From Roseibium algicola (GTDB lineage: Bacteria; Pseudomonadota; Alphaproteobacteria; Rhizobiales; Stappiaceae), in contig NZ_CP019630.1 of NCBI RefSeq assembly GCF_001999245.1, positions 4,369,001-4,433,000 of the forward strand: DNA of 64,000 nucleotides. Reading direction: 5' to 3'. Each line of letters opens with the position of its first letter. The stretch's first letter is position 1. The position numbers and the translations under genes were made by a program. The notes beneath the pieces were generated by a model that was not told the DNA's origin, searched no databases, and saw only the letters and a program-made list of their open reading frames with translations. This document shows, piece by piece, positions 59,926 to 64,000 of this stretch.

Positions 59926-60798
59926 TCAATCATCGAGCACTGTGTGATGCACTTCGACTGACATTTCTGCCAGAGCGTTCCCGGGTCCCACAAAACTGCC
60001 AGCAACCGGGACGACCTGATGAATACCGCGAGCGACGGCAACGGAGATAAGATTTTTGGATCCGACGCTTTGGTTCGTGGGATCGAAAGCAACCCATCCC
60101 GCACCTTGTACAAAGACTTCCGCCCAAGCATGGGTGGAGCCTGTACTTTCGTGACCCAAGAGACGCTTATCGGGATCGAAGAGATAACCGGAGACGATAC
60201 GGGCTCCGAAACCAAGGCTTCGAACGGCCTCCGCGAACAGGACCGCGATGTCACGACACGATCCGGATCCACGCGAAAGCGTGTCCCGCGGCATCTGCGT
60301 ACCCTCCATTTCACGGCTTAGATAGGCAACGCTGGACGAGACACCGATCGCGATGTCCCTCAGCAAGGACAACGTATCGGTTGGACGCCCAAGGACGAAA
60401 CCATCGGCCCATCTGGATAGTCGTCCGTCAAGGTCGGGATATTGCGGCGTTGCAAGCGCTCCTAGGTCGGTCACGTCGTCATCGGAATAGAAAAACGGGT
60501 AATTGATGGCCTCGGCAGCAATGGTGAATACCGGCCAGGCCGACGCGGTGAGTTCAACAGTTGCGCGACTTTCGACGAGCAATTGATCCGTCGGCGCGCT
60601 GAACCCGGCAGTCGCGACAGCATTGCCCGCGACATCATGGGCCCAGGTGATTTCTGCCTCTGGCGACACCATCAATTCATGCGAAATGAGTCGCAGGTCG
60701 CGCGCTTCACGCGGCCGCAACATCATCCGGTGAGGTCCAAGTAAGACCGGTTGCAGATAACGGTATACCGTTGCGTGATATGTGCTCAGCGTTGTCAT
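59926..60798 (-). CDS. Transglutaminase-like protein, second of two in this region
   Basis: 290 residues from ATG 60798. An N-terminal beta-bundle ([28 protein letters not shown], typical of bacterial transglutaminase N-terminal domains) precedes the core: Cys in [20 protein letters not shown] (about residue 188), His in [12 protein letters not shown] (about 230) and Asp in VAFDPTNQ (about 245). The triad is intact, unlike the first copy. These proteins are often next to genes for glutamate-ligation or peptide chemistry, but none is seen here. Confidence 0.85.
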   Translation of the reverse strand: MTTLSTYHATVYRYLQPVLLGPHRMMLRPREARDLRLISHELMVSPEAEITWAHDVAGNAVATAGFSAPTDQLLVESRATVELTASAWPVFTIAAEAINYPFFYSDDDVTDLGALATPQYPDLDGRLSRWADGFVLGRPTDTLSLLRDIAIGVSSSVAYLSREMEGTQMPRDTLSRGSGSCRDIAVLFAEAVRSLGFGARIVSGYLFDPDKRLLGHESTGSTHAWAEVFVQGAGWVAFDPTNQSVGSKNLISVAVARGIHQVVPVAGSFVGPGNALAEMSVEVHHTVLDD

Positions 60799-60933
60799 CA
60801 GGGGCTCTCTGATATTTTTGAAGCAAGAAGGGCGCACGCTCACAGTGCTCAGCCGGCAAACTGATGTCGACACGACGTGAGCCAGAGAGGAGGGGGCGTT
60901 CTCTTTCCGCAGCCGCCTTATAACCCGGCTCTG

Positions 60934-61664
60934 TCACACGGCAGGCGTCTTTGGCTCGACATGACTGAGGCCAAGCACCAGATCGTGCGGTACACCATCG
61001 AGCGGCATGAAGGCCTCCGGCCCGGCGGTGGCGATCGCCTGCCCGTCAAGCCGCGCCATAGCATCTTCAGTATGGGCCACACAAATTCGCACAATGTATC
61101 CGCTACTTTCAGACGTGCCGAAAAGCCTGACCAGTCCTCTGGGATATTGGGTGCCACGCGCAGGCGATTGCCCTCACGGGTAATGCCGAGGATCCACTCA
61201 ATCGCCGCCCGGTGCATCCAGGCGGTTGTCTGTATTGCAATAAAGGCCAAAACCAGACCGAAGCCCCATGGGCGTACCCCGAAACGCGCCATCTGCGAGC
61301 TTTGGCAGCGTTCGTTAGTAACTGGCCGGCAGATCGGTTCCGCTTTCGCCAATTTGCGCCACGACCTGATGATAGCTAACGAGAAACCACCGAGCAGCAG
61401 GTACGATCGTGTGACCGGCTGGAAATCAAGATTGCAGGCCTCGCGCGTGACCGGGAAGGCAATTGCATTTTCTTCCGGTCGGCGCTGCAATGGCAACACA
61501 CGCGGTGGCTTACGGGTGACGTATTGTTGTGCTGCCAGACTGGTCGCATGCTGCTCCAGACGTTAGACCCCAAACAACAACTCCGCACGTACAGGATTGA
61601 TATCGTTCCAAGGTACTTTGTTTGCCCGTCGAAGTGGCAACCAACCGCGACACCCGACGATCAT
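60934..61664 (-). pseudogene. Collapsed cyclic beta-1,2-glucan synthase (NdvB/GH94) remnant
   Basis: From ATG 61664 (GGAGG ahead), the text VPWNDINPVRAELLFGV is followed by an in-frame stop (TAA at 61563-61565) where other family members have Glu, then RLEQHATSLAAQQYVTRKPPR continues in the same frame, and later pieces in another frame read DLPASY-RTLPKLADGAFRG. These are the first about 120 residues of NdvB-type synthases. Then, after a deletion, C-terminal GH94 text follows: AWMHRAAIEWILGITREGNRLRVAPNIP, and in a third frame YIVRI...MARLDGQAIATAGPEAF...PLDGVPHDLVLGL to a stop at 60934. A gene usually near 2,800 codons is thus reduced to both ends, with one nonsense and at least two frameshifts. 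Confidence 0.65.
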
Positions 61665-61857
61665 CAGGAACCTCCGATGCCAAATTCGGCCGAATATCAA
61701 GCGGCGGTATGCAGGTGCTGAATGTGAGGCGACGCCACAGGATATCTGCGGGCACCATCAGAGCCGGTTCACAACCTATCGCCAATTCACGCGGGCAGTA
61801 TTGGGAGCAGTGTTTAATTTCCGCTTGGATCGGCAACCGCCCTGCCACAAGTCCGGT

Positions 61858-61989
61858 TCAGGCTTTTTTGGCCTTCGGCGATGTCTCGATGCTCAAACTC
61901 TTGCTGAACGAAGGTAAGGGGACAGGCTTGGTCTTTTTCTGCTTTGGTTTTCTGTCTTCTCTACCGCGGCGGCTTTTGCCCTTTGCCAT
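61858..61989 (-). CDS. Very small basic protein (43 residues)
   Basis: Too short for usual gene finders. ATG 61989 has AGGAGAAAGAA directly ahead. The sequence MAKGKSRRGREDRKPKQKKT..., then PVPLPSFSKSL and SPKAKKA, is Lys/Arg-rich and disordered, like a small rhizobial hypothetical family (MAKGKxxRGRExKKPK). It could be nucleic-acid-binding. It lies upstream of, and on the same strand as, the NdvB remnant and downstream of the PRC-barrel gene. Confidence 0.65.
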   Translation of the reverse strand: MAKGKSRRGREDRKPKQKKTKPVPLPSFSKSLSIETSPKAKKA

Positions 61990-62082
61990 TTCTTTCTCCT
62001 GTTCTCGCGTCGGAAGACGATTTTCCGGCGTGTATCCGCGCTTCGGATAGTGTTCCGATCAGTTGCTTTGGTCTTTGACAGC

Positions 62083-62379
62083 TCAGCCTCGATGCTGCGG
62101 CAAGTTTTTCAATTCGACCTTGGTCATCTTGGTGTAAGCAAGGATCTTTCCGTTTTCATCGCGCATGAAGGCGATGCGTGACACATCAAGGGTAACTTGC
62201 TTGACCCCGATTCCGAAAAAACCGCCAACTTCAATGACTGCCTTTGCGTACTGTCCATTGCCGAGCACTTCGGAGACATTGCCGATCACCTTATTATCGG
62301 GTCCGTAGATATCGGCCCCCTTGACGTTAGCGGCAATGATCTCGCCGGCCTGAAGGGGCTTATGTGATGAATGGTCCAT
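62083..62379 (-). CDS. PRC-barrel domain protein
   Basis: 98 residues. Text typical of the PRC-barrel: GADIYGPDNKVIGNVSEVLGNGQYAKAVIEVGGFFGIGVKQVTLDVSRI (key part GxDxYGxDxxxIGxVxxVL...GGFxGIGxKxVxL). These small proteins are common in rhizobial stress clusters. There is no signal peptide. It begins with ATG 62379, with GGAGG immediately upstream. Confidence 0.85.
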   Translation of the reverse strand: MDHSSHKPLQAGEIIAANVKGADIYGPDNKVIGNVSEVLGNGQYAKAVIEVGGFFGIGVKQVTLDVSRIAFMRDENGKILAYTKMTKVELKNLPQHRG

Positions 62380-62939
62380 GGGACCTCCTGGGTATGGCTG
62401 GAGTGCGCGACAGGCGGCAGGCCCGATCAGAATTGCCAGACAGGCAAAAGTGACTTGTCAGCAGCTGTTTGGTGCCGGGTTTAACGGCGTCGCCCATCAT
62501 TCAAGCTGTGTGACAACATAGTAGCAGTGGTGGCGATGCATGCTGATGTGGGTTAGCGTATCGTCACATTTTCGGCTAATCGGCAGCCAGATATTCGGTT
62601 GCGGGTCTCTGAACCGTATCGGCGGTGGTGATGCAAACTTTTGACCGCGCGTTTAAGTAGAGATCGACGAAAACCACCCCGGTTTACGGCTGGCCAACTG
62701 CAGCGGCTCGATTGTTGCCCTGAATACTTCCGGCAGGATATTCTAGCACGGTCGGGCGTCCTGAGTAGTTAACCAATGCATCGCTGAGTTCGGCCAATGT
62801 CGACAGCTCACAAGGCGCATGACCTAACGGCGACTTTAAGAATATCGCGAAATTGATCTAAGGGTCGTTTTTGGGGCGCACCCACGTCGATCCAAAGTTT
62901 GCGGATTTTGTCGGCTTCCAGGCCGCGACATTTCAGTCC
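62380..62939. other. Non-coding stretch without recognisable gene
   Basis: About 560 bases upstream of the PRC-barrel gene. No gene, RNA or strong hairpin was seen, apart from the PRC-barrel promoter region. Confidence 0.5.
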
Positions 62940-63023
62940 GAACGACTGGAATGGGACGCCAAGCAGCCATTGAACCAACAGGTGTTGAACGGTAGTTCCG
63001 GGCCGACAGGAGACTGTCGGTTA
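62940..63023 (+). repeat. Degenerate dispersed repeat, copy B
   Basis: Second copy of the degenerate repeat at 48801-48885, same orientation, sharing the blocks AAGC-GCCATT-AACCAA, AGGTGTTGA-CGG and GGCCGA-AGGAG. It lies directly beside the second integrase remnant (63185-63483), which supports a common mobile origin. Confidence 0.55.
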
Positions 63024-63184
63024 AGAGGCCAAAATAGTGGGATAGCTGCGGTTCGCACGGTATCTGATTAACTGCGGCTTCCAGATTCATAGCGCCTGTC
63101 CTCGAAAGATTGGGATGGAGGCGCATTTCTGGGTGGCGGCAGTGCTGCCTTTGTCCTGCTCAGCGAATGGGTGCCATAGTCCTC

Positions 63185-63483
63185 CCGCCGCAGACTGATC
63201 GAGCCATGCTAACAGGCTTGCTCTGACGTCAGCAGATATCTCGAACTGGGGCGGCCCGTCTTCTTTCGAACCACCACTGTGCTTATACGGATCGCAGCTC
63301 CACCGACCGCCGTTCCGATCTTCAACGTTACTAGATCGAAACCTCGCAGTTTGCTGTCGATTGTAAGATCGAACAGCACCCGGTTGCGCGTCCGTCCTTC
63401 CCGATCGAGGAAAAAGCGGATCGCCCAGATCTGGCGTTGCCTGAGAGGCTTCTTAACTCCAACGATTCGACCAGCATTCCATA
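63185..63483 (-). pseudogene. Decayed tyrosine-recombinase-type integrase fragment, second copy
   Basis: Read on the minus strand from 63483: VWNAGRIVGVKKPLRQRQ, then IWAIRFFLDREGRTRNRVLFDL, TIDSKLRGFDLVTLKIG and RISTVVVRKKTGRP in one frame. After a frameshift near 63255 the text goes on as PQFEISADVRASLLAWLDQ. This is the same recurrent integrase as the fragment at 44495-44702, which shares RQIWAIRFFLDREG. The normal start is missing, the C-terminal catalytic half is absent, and the frame is broken, so it is dead. Confidence 0.68.
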
Positions 63484-64000
63484 CTCCTTAGGCCAATATT
63501 GGCCGTCCGGAAGATATGCGAGCATGGTGAGCCAATGGGATCGTCTGCAGGCTCTAGGGTTTTATTTTCAAAACCAGCGATGGTTTGAGCTTGAAATGTC
63601 TTAGCCACTTCAGAAAGAGCCCAGACATTTATTTATTACCGTCAGGCGAAATGTACCCGTCTTTGGGTGGCGCCAATATGGTTGATCGGATTCTCGATAT
63701 TCGTATACCCAACAAAAATTTGCACTGCTCGAATGCTGCGTCTGCAATGAAAATGACCGACGATTTATCCGATGCAACGACCACTTGCCATATTCTTCTT
63801 GTGTCGACCTTATTGAGGAACCACGCCCACCAGCCAGTCTTGAAAACTGTCCTGTACGCATCGGCGTGGAGCAACATGGTCCTTGATCGAGCCTCCAGAA
63901 GGTTCCATCCAGGGGAGACGTCTATCGAGTGCGTCCGCTACAGATTCCGTTTTGACAGGAACGCCCACCTGTTTTGGTCGTCAATGTTGAAACGCTGATT
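63484..64000. other. Terminal stretch with no gene identified
   Basis: About 500 bases to the end of the window. Open frames on both strands overlap each other here (63585-63998 plus; 63629-63877 minus), but none has a ribosome site or recognisable family text. A gene may continue beyond the window. Confidence 0.4.

Noticed and set aside
1..64000. CRISPR arrays or rRNA genes
   Set aside because: No regularly spaced repeats and no rRNA-like conserved blocks were seen anywhere in the window.

Overview
The window looks like chromosomal DNA of a marine or host-associated alphaproteobacterium, most likely of the Stappiaceae (Roseibium/Labrenzia-like). This is an inference from gene content: three TRAP dicarboxylate-type transporters plus a tripartite tricarboxylate transporter, a DddL-type DMSP lyase, QuiC-type quinate/shikimate catabolism, Bradyrhizobium-like D-tartrate dehydratase, and rhizobial-style small stress proteins. 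Only one RNA gene, a tRNA-Ile(CAU), was found. No CRISPR array or rRNA was seen.

Layout. (1) 1-4825: end of a TRAP binding protein, DctQ, DctM, a 54-residue membrane protein, an IlvD/Edd-family sugar-acid dehydratase and an RraA-like aldolase, forming a sugar/hydroxy-acid catabolic operon. (2) 5032-11670: catabolic quinate/shikimate cluster on the minus strand (quiC 3-dehydroshikimate dehydratase, TRAP transporter, aroE-like dehydrogenase) with a divergent TetR regulator and repeated operators between them. (3) 11777-14084: ArsR operator, ArsR repressor, Cys-rich ArsP-like permease and a transglutaminase-like protein. (4) 14107-19461: dddL DMSP lyase, a DAO-family oxidase, cytochrome b561, a GNAT, a SIMPL protein and an AI-2E-family permease. 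(5) 19719-22870: a small integrated element at tRNA-Ile: integrase reading into the tRNA, two excisionase-like genes, an XRE repressor with palindromic operators, a membrane protein and an orphan antitoxin. (6) 22940-26147: a RimJ-like acetyltransferase and an exported arylsulfatase. (7) 26535-36366: tartrate utilisation: tarD, two LysR regulators, TctC, a TctA-TctB fusion, two TtuC paralogues and TtuD. (8) 36544-44343: a gallate-type ring-cleavage cluster: TRAP transporter, a LysR protein with two HTH domains, galB, a VOC-type extradiol dioxygenase, galC/ligK and galD. (9) 44495-48606: a decayed integrase, then a HupE/PpiC/DUF3604 operon. (10) 49343-62379: a patchwork of small conserved hypotheticals, HflK/HflC, two transglutaminases, Crp/Fnr, NhaA, a stand-alone histidine kinase and a PRC-barrel protein, interspersed with pseudogenes (a frameshifted small membrane protein and a collapsed cyclic beta-glucan synthase). 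(11) 62380-64000: decayed DNA with a second integrase remnant.

The unifying theme of the first 44 kb is import and breakdown of plant- or algae-derived acids (sugar acids, quinate/shikimate, tartrate isomers, gallate-like aromatics), each pathway carrying its own transporter and regulator. The most unusual candidate is the gallate-type operon at 40885-44343. All three lower-pathway enzymes are recognisable there, but the ring-cleavage position is filled by a VOC-fold (type I) extradiol dioxygenase rather than the LigB-family gallate dioxygenase known from this pathway, and the residue aligned with a conserved second-sphere His is Tyr. The conserved-looking but functionally unexplained DUF3604-PpiC-HupE operon and the ArsR-permease-transglutaminase operon are the next most interesting.
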